A stretch of DNA of 5,149 nt from Kmv34 sp964524965. GTDB lineage: Bacteria > Aerophobota > Aerophobia > Aerophobales > B3-G15. Position 1 is the stretch's first letter. Every line of letters begins with the position of its first letter. The stretch is taken from the NCBI GenBank assembly GCA_964524965.1, contig CAZGDY010000111.1:1-5149 (forward strand), given 5' to 3'. Under the pieces are notes generated by a model, which made no database searches, was not told the DNA's origin, and saw nothing but the letters and a program-made list of their open reading frames with translations. Shown here in pieces: positions 1 to 5,021 of the stretch. Position numbers and translations under genes: made by a program.

Positions 1-461
1 CTGTTTTGCTTCTACCCTCAACGGTAGCAAGGTTTTTTGATTATTCTTTTGCTCAAACTGTTGCTCAATGGCTTTCTCCGGGAGCTCTTTTGTATTATGT
101 TCTCTATGCTTTAGCAGTTATATTCTTTACCTTTTTTTACACTGCAGTGGTCTTTAATCCTGTTGAAATTTCTAATAATTTGCGTCGTTATGGTGGTTTT
201 ATACCTGGTCTTAGACCCGGTCGACCAACTGCTGAATATATAACTGGAGTACTTACCAGGGTAACTTTTATGGGAGCTTTGTTTTTTGCTTTTATTGCCA
301 TAGTTCCCATCATAATTAATCGGGAAGTTATGTTTAACAGCTTTCCTTTTGGGGGAACTTCTATACTGATTGCAGTTGGAGTTGCGCTTGATACTGCTCA
401 ACAGTTAGAATCCCATCTCCTAATGCGTCATTACAAAGGATTTATTAAAGGGAAAGCTTAA
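1..461 (+). CDS. secY: Protein translocase subunit SecY, C-terminal part (5' end outside window)
   Basis: SecY is the channel-forming membrane subunit of the SecYEG translocon, which exports and inserts proteins across the cytoplasmic membrane. Only about the last 152 residues are present; the first full codon is at position 3 and the frame is open to the window edge, so the TTG at 6 is an internal codon and not a start. The fragment begins near the end of TM7 (LLPSTVA). TM8 follows at about window residues 30-51 (LLYYVLYALAVIFFTFFYTA). The cytoplasmic C5 loop carries FNPVE and the GLRPG motif, whose Arg (about residue 71) matches the conserved SecY loop arginine. TM9 lies at about 84-104 and TM10 at about 116-136, starting FGGTS and containing ALDTAQQLES. 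A short basic tail ends GFIKGKA. The stop codon TAA shares one base with the adk start, as expected for the spc operon order. Identification is secure. Confidence 0.97.
   Translation, partial: VLLLPSTVARFFDYSFAQTVAQWLSPGALLYYVLYALAVIFFTFFYTAVVFNPVEISNNLRRYGGFIPGLRPGRPTAEYITGVLTRVTFMGALFFAFIAIVPIIINREVMFNSFPFGGTSILIAVGVALDTAQQLESHLLMRHYKGFIKGKA
447..453 (+). promoter_or_regulatory. Ribosome binding site of adk
   Basis: AAAGGGA lies 7 bases before the adk ATG at 461, inside the last codons of secY. It supports ATG 461 over the in-frame ATG at 470. The 461 start also gives the usual Adk N-terminus, with the P-loop beginning near residue 7. Confidence 0.6.
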
Positions 462-1087
462 TGAGAATTATGATTTTGGGTCCTCCCGGGGCAGGAAAAG
501 GTACTCAAGCTGAAAATTTATCTAAAAAATTTGGAATTCCTCATCTTTCTGCAGGTGATTTGTTAAGAGAGGCAGTGTCCCAAGAAACTGTTGCGGGGGA
601 AAAAGCTAAATCTTATATATCTGTAGGTGAGTTAGTACCAGATTTTATTGTCATCGAAGTGGTAAAAGAGAAAATAAAAAAATATAAAGATGGATTTATC
701 TTGGACGGATTTCCCCGGAATACAAAACAGGCAAAAGAGTTGGATAAGTACTTAAAAACACAGAAAAAAGAGCTTGATGTAGTTATCAACCTACAGTTAG
801 ATGAAGGTGTTATATTGAAAAGGCTTAAAGGTAGATTAATCTGTGGTGAGTGTGGAGGGATATATAATATAGAAAGTTTATCCTTTGATAAGAGATGTCA
901 AAATTGTGGAAGTAAATTGGAACAAAGAATAGATGATAAAGAAGAAACCATAAGAAATAGAATAAAGATTTACTTTAAACATACTTACCCTCTTTTGGGT
1001 TACTACAGGGAAAAGGGAATTTTACGCGATGTTTTGGGGGAAGATTCCCCTGATAAAATTTTTAATAAAATTATTGAGCACATATGA
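461..1087 (+). CDS. adk: Adenylate kinase, long form with zinc-type lid
   Basis: Adenylate kinase catalyses ATP + AMP <=> 2 ADP in the cytoplasm and balances the adenylate pool. The 208-residue protein is slightly short for the long form, which is usually about 214-217 residues. Visible motifs are the P-loop GPPGAGKGT (7-15), the AMP-site segment SAGDLLR (30-36, Arg36), LDGFPR (81-86), the lid arginine in GRLIC (Arg125), and the RIDDKEETIRNR stretch (156-167) with Arg156 and Arg167 at the usual catalytic positions. The lid (about 124-160) holds two CxxC pairs, Cys128/Cys131 and Cys146/Cys149. This is the four-cysteine zinc site known from Gram-positive and thermophilic adenylate kinases. The gene overlaps the secY stop by 1 base, and its TGA overlaps the map start as ATGA, so the three are probably translationally coupled. 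No key residue is missing. Confidence 0.97.
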   Translation: MRIMILGPPGAGKGTQAENLSKKFGIPHLSAGDLLREAVSQETVAGEKAKSYISVGELVPDFIVIEVVKEKIKKYKDGFILDGFPRNTKQAKELDKYLKTQKKELDVVINLQLDEGVILKRLKGRLICGECGGIYNIESLSFDKRCQNCGSKLEQRIDDKEETIRNRIKIYFKHTYPLLGYYREKGILRDVLGEDSPDKIFNKIIEHI

Positions 1088-1827
1088 TTTACATAAAGTC
1101 ACCAAGAGAAGTTAATTTAATTAGAAAAAGTGGTCAGATAATTGCAGAACTTTTCAGGGATATTAAAGATACAATAAAAGACGGGGTAACTACTCAAGAG
1201 TTAGATGAATGGATAGATGAATTTATAAGAGGGAAAAAAGCCTATTCTGCTTTTAAAGGGTATAGAGGTTATCCCAGTTATTCCTGTATATCTGTAAATG
1301 AAGAAGTAGTCCATGGGATACCTTCTTCCAGGAGTTTAAGAGAAGGGGATATAGTTTCTATTGATGTGGGAGTAAAATTAAATGGCTATATAGCTGATGC
1401 GGCGAGAACTTTTCCAGTGGGAGATATTTCGGAAGAGAAAGTAAGGCTTTTAAGTGTGACCCAACAGGCGCTTCGGTTAGGGATTGAACAGGTAAGTACA
1501 GGAAAAAAAATAGGAGATATAAGTTGGGCTATCCAAAGCTGGGTAGAAAAAAATAATTACTCGGTAGTAAAGGTATTATTTGGACATGGAGTAGGCTGTT
1601 TTTTACATGAGGATCCAATTATTCCCAATTTTGGAGAGGCTCATACGGGAGAAAAATTAAGGGAGGGTATGGTGTTGGCAATAGAACCCATGGTTAATTC
1701 AGGAGGAGACGGAGTAAAGGTATTGGACGATAAATGGGTAGTGGTGACTGCCGATAAAAAACCCTCAGCGCATTTCGAAAACACGATAGCCGTAGTTGAT
1801 GGAAAACCTGTAATTTTAACTGAGTAG
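1084..1827 (+). CDS. map: Methionine aminopeptidase, type I
   Basis: Map removes the initiator methionine from nascent proteins after deformylation, when the second residue is small. The protein has 247 residues, a normal length for the short type I family without an N-terminal extension. All five expected metal ligands of the dinuclear site are visible: Asp94 (SIDVG), Asp105 (YIADAA), His168 (FGHGVG), Glu201 (AIEPM) and Glu232 (HFENT). The substrate-site histidines are also present, His77 in VVHGIP and His175 in LHEDP. It starts inside the adk stop codon (ATGA, 4-base overlap). No convincing Shine-Dalgarno sequence precedes it, so translation probably depends on ribosomes finishing adk. The adk-map pairing between secY and infA is the standard arrangement in many bacteria. 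The enzyme looks intact and active. Confidence 0.97.
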   Translation: MIYIKSPREVNLIRKSGQIIAELFRDIKDTIKDGVTTQELDEWIDEFIRGKKAYSAFKGYRGYPSYSCISVNEEVVHGIPSSRSLREGDIVSIDVGVKLNGYIADAARTFPVGDISEEKVRLLSVTQQALRLGIEQVSTGKKIGDISWAIQSWVEKNNYSVVKVLFGHGVGCFLHEDPIIPNFGEAHTGEKLREGMVLAIEPMVNSGGDGVKVLDDKWVVVTADKKPSAHFENTIAVVDGKPVILTE

Positions 1828-1832
1828 GAGGT
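1826..1832 (+). promoter_or_regulatory. Strong ribosome binding site of infA, deciding a TTG start
   Basis: AGGAGGT overlaps the map stop codon and lies 4 bases before TTG 1837. It is a near-perfect match to the 3' end of 16S rRNA. No ATG or GTG near it gives a full IF-1 N-terminus, so this site supports initiation at TTG. Confidence 0.75.
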
Positions 1833-1836
1833 CTTT

Positions 1837-2067
1837 TTGCCCAAGGAAAAACTAATTAGAACTTCGGGAGTGGTGATAGAAACTTTGCCTAATGCTACAT
1901 TTAGAGTTGAATTATCAAATGGTCATCGTGTATTGGCTCATGTTTGTGGAAAAATGCGAATGAGATTCATTAGAATTCTTCCGGGAGACAAGGTGAGTTT
2001 AGAAATATCACCTTACGATCTTTCTAGAGGTAGAATAATTTACAGAGAGGGGAAAAGCAGGCAATGA
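1837..2067 (+). CDS. infA: Translation initiation factor IF-1
   Basis: IF-1 binds the A site of the 30S subunit during initiation and works with IF-2 and IF-3. The 76-residue protein is a single S1-like OB-fold, a little longer than the usual 72 because of a basic tail (EGKSRQ). Family motifs are clear: GVVIETLPNATFRVEL (about 11-26), NGHRVLAH (28-35), GKMRMRFIRILPGDKV (38-53) and SPYDLSRGRI (58-67). The start is TTG, backed by a strong ribosome binding site and by the MPKEK N-terminus, which matches the usual MAKE- start. Cys37 replaces the serine usually seen in the H-[IV]-S-G-K-M context, a small variation. The stop TGA overlaps the rpmJ ATG by 4 bases. The infA-rpmJ-rpsM order is typical of Gram-positive and many other bacteria. 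Confidence 0.97.
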   Translation: MPKEKLIRTSGVVIETLPNATFRVELSNGHRVLAHVCGKMRMRFIRILPGDKVSLEISPYDLSRGRIIYREGKSRQ

Positions 2068-2177
2068 AAGTAAGGTCATCTGTTAAAAAAATGTGTAAAA
2101 AATGTAAGATAATCAAGAGACGAGGGGTTATAAGGATTATTTGTGATAACCCTAAGCACAAACAACGTCAGGGGTGA
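2064..2177 (+). CDS. rpmJ: Large ribosomal subunit protein bL36, zinc-binding form
   Basis: Reading from ATG 2064 gives a 37-residue basic protein that begins MKVRSSVKKMCKKC and ends NPKHKQRQG, which is the L36 family end to end. L36 is a small late-assembling protein of the 50S subunit that contacts 23S rRNA. The four zinc ligands are all present: Cys11, Cys14, Cys27 and His32. This is therefore the C+ form, rather than the zinc-free paralogue some bacteria use under zinc limitation. The start overlaps the infA stop as ATGA, and the last codons provide the ribosome binding site for rpsM, so infA, rpmJ and rpsM are likely coupled. The gene is shorter than most ORF-length cut-offs and is easily missed. 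Confidence 0.96.
   Translation: MKVRSSVKKMCKKCKIIKRRGVIRIICDNPKHKQRQG
2170..2177 (+). promoter_or_regulatory. Ribosome binding site of rpsM within the rpmJ stop
   Basis: AGGGGTGA, made of the last two rpmJ codons, lies 4 bases before ATG 2182. It supports 2182 as the rpsM start over the upstream in-frame GTG at 2143, which lies inside rpmJ and would add 13 residues foreign to S13. Confidence 0.65.
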
Positions 2178-2181
2178 AAAT

Positions 2182-2556
2182 ATGGCAAGAATTGCTGGGG
2201 TGGAATTACCTCCTAATAAAAAAACATTTATAGGACTAACTGCAATTTACGGAATAGGCCGTAGTGGAGCTAAAAAAATCCTTGAACAAGCAAATGTAAA
2301 TCCCGATATTCAGGTTAAGAATTTGAAGGAGGAAGATGTAACGCACTTAAGGCATATAATTGAAGAGAATTATAAAATAGAAGGGGATTTAAGACGTGAG
2401 GTAAGCAATAATATCTCAAGATTGATAAGCATTGGTTGCTATAGAGGATTGCGACACAGAAGAGGGTTACCAGTTAGGGGACAGCGGACCAGATGTAATG
2501 CTAGAACTCGCAAAGGGCCTCGTCGTGGTGTAGGTACTAAAAAGAAGAAAAAATAA
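2182..2556 (+). CDS. rpsM: Small ribosomal subunit protein uS13
   Basis: S13 sits in the head of the 30S subunit, contacts the P-site tRNA through its C-terminal tail, and forms intersubunit bridges with the 50S subunit. The protein has 124 residues, a normal length. The N-terminus MARIAGVELPPNKK and the segment TAIYGIGRSGAKKIL (20-34) are the usual S13 start and helix-hairpin-like region. The family signature is seen at about 88-112: YRGLRHRRGLPVRGQRTR followed by NARTRKGPR. The tail is very basic and ends in five lysines. Cys105 sits where Lys or Thr is common, with no obvious consequence. The gene starts 4 bases after rpmJ and is the first gene of the alpha-type cluster. Confidence 0.97.
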   Translation: MARIAGVELPPNKKTFIGLTAIYGIGRSGAKKILEQANVNPDIQVKNLKEEDVTHLRHIIEENYKIEGDLRREVSNNISRLISIGCYRGLRHRRGLPVRGQRTRCNARTRKGPRRGVGTKKKKK

Positions 2557-2576
2557 GATAAAGAACAAGGTTTCCT

Positions 2577-2583
2577 AAGAGGT
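2577..2583 (+). promoter_or_regulatory. Ribosome binding site of rpsK
   Basis: AAGAGGT lies 7 bases before ATG 2591 in the 34-base gap between rpsM and rpsK. A second purine run, AGAAGG, touches the ATG and is too close to serve. Confidence 0.5.
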
Positions 2584-2590
2584 AAGAAGG

Positions 2591-2983
2591 ATGGCTGGTA
2601 AGAAAAGTAAAGAAAAAAAGAAAAAAAGAGAAAAAGTTGATGAAGGAATGGTTCACATCCATTCTACTTTCAACAATACCATTGTTACTATTACTAATCT
2701 AAAGGGAGAAGTACTTTGTTGGTCTTCGGCTGGAGTTGTAGGTTTCAAGGGTACTAAAAAAGGTACGCCTTTTGCAGCTCAAAAGGTAGCGGAAGATGCT
2801 GCTAAAAAAGCTCAGGAAAATTATGGACTTCAAAGAGTAGTTGTGGTTGTTAAAGGTCCGGGTTCAGGAAGAGAGACAGCTATTAGGACCCTTCAGGCGG
2901 CTGGGCTAAAAGTGGTTACCATAAGAGAAGCAACACCTATTCCTCACAATGGATGTCGTCCGCCTAAAAAGAGGAAAGTGTAG
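2591..2983 (+). CDS. rpsK: Small ribosomal subunit protein uS11
   Basis: S11 is part of the 30S platform near the mRNA exit region and the E site, next to S6, S18 and S21. The 130-residue protein has normal length. It starts with a lysine-rich tail (about residues 3-15), then the core motif HIHSTFNNTIVTITN (22-36), SSAGVVGFKGTKKGTPFAAQ (45-64), VKGPGSGRETAIR (87-99) and the conserved C-terminus ATPIPHNGCRPPKKRKV (114-130). The Asn-Gly pair at 120-121 matches the site where E. coli S11 carries an isoaspartate; whether that modification occurs here cannot be read from DNA. The gene lies between rpsM and rpsD with short spacers and is presumably cotranscribed with them. No anomaly was seen. Confidence 0.97.
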   Translation: MAGKKSKEKKKKREKVDEGMVHIHSTFNNTIVTITNLKGEVLCWSSAGVVGFKGTKKGTPFAAQKVAEDAAKKAQENYGLQRVVVVVKGPGSGRETAIRTLQAAGLKVVTIREATPIPHNGCRPPKKRKV

Positions 2984-2990
2984 AAGGAGA
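2984..2990 (+). promoter_or_regulatory. Ribosome binding site of rpsD
   Basis: AAGGAGA directly follows the rpsK stop and lies 5 bases before ATG 2996. It favours this start over the in-frame ATG at 3008, and the same motif and spacing recur before rpoA. Confidence 0.7.
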
Positions 2991-2995
2991 AAAAT

Positions 2996-3634
2996 ATGGG
3001 TTTACAGATGGAGAGTAGGTGTACTTGTTGTCGGAGATTAAATGTTAAATTATTTTTAAAAGGAGAGAAGTGTTCTTCCAGTAAATGTACTCTGGAGAAG
3101 AAAAAATCAGCTTCAGCTACTCGTTCTCGTTCTCGTTCTAGGCGTAGTAGAATGTCTCAGTATGCTCGGCAATTACGGGAAAAACAAAAATTGCGGTTTA
3201 AATACGGAATTACAGAGACTCAATTCAGGCGATATTATGAGAAAGCCGAAAAAATGAGTGGTGTGACCGGGGAAGAGTTTCTTCGTTTTTTAGAGCGGAG
3301 GATGGATAATATTGCGTGGCGCTTAGGTTGGGCTTCTTCTCGACGTCAGGCCCGTCAGTTGGTTTTTCATGGTCATTTTTTAGTTAATGGTCGAAAAGTT
3401 TGGACGCCTTCATTTTTACTAAAACAAGAAGACTCCATAGAGCTCAAAGATAAAAGTAAAAAGATGGATTTAATAGAGCAAAATCTCCAATCTTCCAACA
3501 AACAGACTTTACCTGACTGGTTAGAAATGGATGCGAAATCACAAAAGGCAGTTGTAACGAAATTTCCGGAAAAAGAAGAATTGGATCAAGAAATTGATGT
3601 TTCTCTCATCGTGGAGTACTATTCTAGAAAATAA
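2996..3634 (+). CDS. rpsD: Small ribosomal subunit protein uS4, zinc-binding form with Arg-Ser tract
   Basis: S4 is a primary 16S rRNA binding protein that nucleates assembly of the 30S body and lines the mRNA entry channel. The protein has 212 residues, near the usual 200-210. Cys9, Cys12, Cys26 and Cys31 have the spacing of the zinc site of the C+ S4 form, which supports ATG 2996. After this the sequence is unusual. Where most S4 proteins have a Pro-Pro-Gly-Gln-His-Gly segment, this one has an Arg-Ser-rich tract (about 43-52). The usual Ala-Arg-Tyr-Thr-Gly-Pro start is replaced by GLQMESR. The rest is typical: QLREKQK (59-65), FRRYYEKA (77-84), the S4 RNA-binding domain from about 99 to 160 (RRMDNIAWRLGWASSRRQAR, then VNGRKV), and the C-terminal LIVEYYSR. 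The gene probably remains functional, given its intact core and location. S4 represses alpha-cluster translation in E. coli; no such site could be shown here. Confidence 0.95.
   Translation: MGLQMESRCTCCRRLNVKLFLKGEKCSSSKCTLEKKKSASATRSRSRSRRSRMSQYARQLREKQKLRFKYGITETQFRRYYEKAEKMSGVTGEEFLRFLERRMDNIAWRLGWASSRRQARQLVFHGHFLVNGRKVWTPSFLLKQEDSIELKDKSKKMDLIEQNLQSSNKQTLPDWLEMDAKSQKAVVTKFPEKEELDQEIDVSLIVEYYSRK
3121..3139 (+). repeat. Three tandem copies of the hexamer TCGTTC within rpsD
   Basis: The hexamer TCGTTC repeats three times, plus one extra T, within rpsD. In the rpsD frame it reads as alternating CGT and TCT codons and encodes Arg-Ser three times (residues 43-48), followed by further Arg and Ser codons that are not exact repeats. 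The unit is a multiple of three, so gain or loss of a copy would change the length of the tract and not the frame. Confidence 0.85.
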
Positions 3635-3661
3635 CTTAATCATATAACGGTGTGGTTTAAG
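3635..3661 (+). promoter_or_regulatory. Possible hairpin in the rpsD-rpoA spacer, followed by a T run
   Basis: CTTAA at 3635-3639 can pair with TTAAG at 3657-3661. Past a bulged T at 3656, TCATAT (3640-3645) can pair with GTGTGG (3650-3655) through Watson-Crick and three G-T pairs, leaving the loop AACG. That makes about 11 pairs directly after the rpsD stop. A run of seven T follows at 3670-3676, eight bases beyond the stem, so it is not a textbook intrinsic terminator. It could be a weak attenuator, a processing site, a protein-binding leader for rpoA or chance pairing in A+T-rich DNA. The rest of the spacer (3677-3710) is A+T-rich, and no convincing promoter was found in it. Confidence 0.3.
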
Positions 3662-3710
3662 TATTACTCTTTTTTTATCAGGTTTATATTTTAAAAATAA
3701 GTAAAAATAA

Positions 3711-3717
3711 AAGGAGA
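3711..3717 (+). promoter_or_regulatory. Ribosome binding site of rpoA, favouring the GTG at 3723
   Basis: AAGGAGA lies 5 bases before GTG 3723 and only 2 bases before the in-frame TTG at 3720. The identical motif lies 5 bases before the rpsD ATG. The spacing therefore favours GTG 3723 as the rpoA start. Confidence 0.65.
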
Positions 3718-3722
3718 AATTG

Positions 3723-4694
3723 GTGAGGGAGTTAGTAAAAGCTCATAGGGTAAAGATCGAAAAGAAAAGTTTCTCTGAAACATATGGGAAATTTGTAATT
3801 GAGCCCTTAGAGAAAGGCTATGGTATAACGATGGGGAATTGTTTACGTCGCATACTGCTTTCCTCGATTCCAGGAACTGCTGTCACTTCTGTAAAAGTAG
3901 ATAAAGTAACTCACGAGTTTGCTACTTTACCAGGCTTGAAAGAAGATGTTTTGCAGGTTATTCAAAATTTAAAGAAGCTCCAGGTAAAGCTCTATACTGA
4001 TGAAGAAAAGGAAGCTTTTATTGATGAGAAGGGTCCTTTGGAAGTGAAAGCTTCTCATATTAAAGTAGGTAGCGAAGTAGAAATTTTAAATCCAAATCTT
4101 CATATTGCTACTTTAAATGACGAAAAAAGTAGGCTTTCTATGCAAATAAATATTGCACATGGAAGAGGTTATGTGGAAGCTAGAGAAAATAAAAAAGAAG
4201 GTCAACCCGTTGGTACTATCCCTGTTGATTCTATCTTTACGCCTGTTCGAAAGGCTAAGTATGAGGTTTTGCCTGCTAGAATTGGAAGAAAAACCAGTTA
4301 TGACAGTTTAGTTTTGGAAATTATTACTGATGGAACTATAGGAGCAGATGAAGCATTAAGTCAAGCGGCAAGGATTCTACAAGAATTTACTGGTATTTTC
4401 ATTCTCAAAGGCATTGAAGAGAGAAAAAAAGAAGAACTTAAAGAAAAATTTTTGCAGATGAACATAGACGAGACAAATCTCCCAACGTTAGCTTTGAACG
4501 CATTGAAGGGAGCAGAAATAAAAACAATAGAAGATGTGATTAATAAAGAACCCAAAGAACTTTTAATGATCCATAATTTTGGTGAAAAATCGTTGGAAAA
4601 GTTGGAAAAAAAGCTTGCTGAGTACAATTTTAGTTTAAAAAAGGGCAAAGAAAGTGAGACACAGAAGAAAAAACAGGAAGTTATCACGAACTAA
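3723..4694 (+). CDS. rpoA: DNA-directed RNA polymerase subunit alpha
   Basis: Alpha dimerises to start RNA polymerase assembly (alpha2, then beta and beta'), and its C-terminal domain contacts upstream promoter DNA and activators. From GTG 3723 the protein has 323 residues, close to the usual 310-330. The N-terminal domain (about 1-232) holds the assembly motif GNCLRRILLSSIPG (38-51), LPGLKEDVLQ (69-78), GRGYV (147-151) and PVDSIFTPVRKAKYEV (167-182). A lysine/glutamate-rich linker follows. The C-terminal domain (about 243-305) includes NALKGAEI and HNFGEKSLEKLEKKL. An ungapped comparison recalled against E. coli puts Leu256 at the position of Arg265, the main minor-groove contact, and Lys293 at Glu302. 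The equivalents of Asn268, Gly296, Lys298 and Ser299 are kept. The last 14 codons including the stop overlap rplQ in another frame. TTG 3720 is a possible alternative start adding one residue. Confidence 0.96.
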   Translation: MRELVKAHRVKIEKKSFSETYGKFVIEPLEKGYGITMGNCLRRILLSSIPGTAVTSVKVDKVTHEFATLPGLKEDVLQVIQNLKKLQVKLYTDEEKEAFIDEKGPLEVKASHIKVGSEVEILNPNLHIATLNDEKSRLSMQINIAHGRGYVEARENKKEGQPVGTIPVDSIFTPVRKAKYEVLPARIGRKTSYDSLVLEIITDGTIGADEALSQAARILQEFTGIFILKGIEERKKEELKEKFLQMNIDETNLPTLALNALKGAEIKTIEDVINKEPKELLMIHNFGEKSLEKLEKKLAEYNFSLKKGKESETQKKKQEVITN

Positions 4695-5004
4695 AGATCA
4701 ACGAAAAGCTCTTTTGTCTAACCTGGTGAAAGAGTTGTTGTTTAGGGAAGAAATTGTTACTACTTTACCTAAGGCTAAAGAAACGGCAAAATTAGCAGAG
4801 AAAATGATTAGTTTAGCGAAAGATTCCTCTTTGCATCACCGTAGATTGGTTTTGAGCTTCATTCAAGATAAAAAAACATTAGGTAAACTTTTTTCGGTTG
4901 TTGCTCCTCGTTATCAAAACCAAAAAGGGGGTTATACTAAAGTAATAAAATTAGGGTATCGTAGAGGGGACAGCGCTTTAGTATGCAAGGTGAAGCTTAA
5001 TTAA
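4654..5004 (+). CDS. rplQ: Large ribosomal subunit protein bL17
   Basis: L17 is a 50S subunit protein located near the polypeptide exit tunnel region. The 116-residue protein has the normal length for the short bacterial form. It starts MRHRRKNRKLSRTKDQRKAL, the conserved L17 N-terminus, so GTG 4654 is the right start even though it lies 41 bases inside rpoA. Further family features are LPKAKETAKLAEKMISLAK (38-56), HHRR (61-64), APRYQNQKGGYTKVIKLGYR (84-103) and RRGDSALV (103-110). A weak purine stretch (AAAAGGG, about 4639-4645) lies upstream within rpoA, so translation probably relies partly on ribosomes already reading rpoA. The rpoA-rplQ order is the standard end of the alpha-type cluster. 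Confidence 0.96.
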   Translation: MRHRRKNRKLSRTKDQRKALLSNLVKELLFREEIVTTLPKAKETAKLAEKMISLAKDSSLHHRRLVLSFIQDKKTLGKLFSVVAPRYQNQKGGYTKVIKLGYRRGDSALVCKVKLN

Positions 5005-5021
5005 TAAAGATTTGACTTTAA

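Noticed and set aside
111..401. Open frame on the minus strand inside secY
   Set aside because: It is antisense to a well-conserved SecY region, has no recognisable domain and is low-complexity; it is a shadow of the real gene.
1641..1844. Open frame on the minus strand over the end of map
   Set aside because: Antisense to conserved Map residues, with no ribosome binding site or family resemblance.
2143..2181. In-frame GTG upstream of rpsM that would extend S13 by 13 residues
   Set aside because: It lies within rpmJ, adds residues not found in S13, and ATG 2182 has its own ribosome binding site and the standard MARIAGV start.
3656..3690. Promoter in the rpsD-rpoA spacer (TATATT at 3685-3690 as -10)
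   Set aside because: No acceptable -35 element lies 16-18 bases upstream; the A+T-rich DNA makes a chance -10 match likely.
3720..3722. TTG as the rpoA start
   Set aside because: It is only 2 bases from the AAGGAGA motif; GTG 3723 has the better 5-base spacing. It differs by a single residue, so it is not excluded absolutely.
4361..4687. Open frame on the minus strand inside rpoA, rich in Phe and Ser
   Set aside because: The composition simply mirrors the Lys/Glu-rich linker and C-terminal part of alpha on the other strand.
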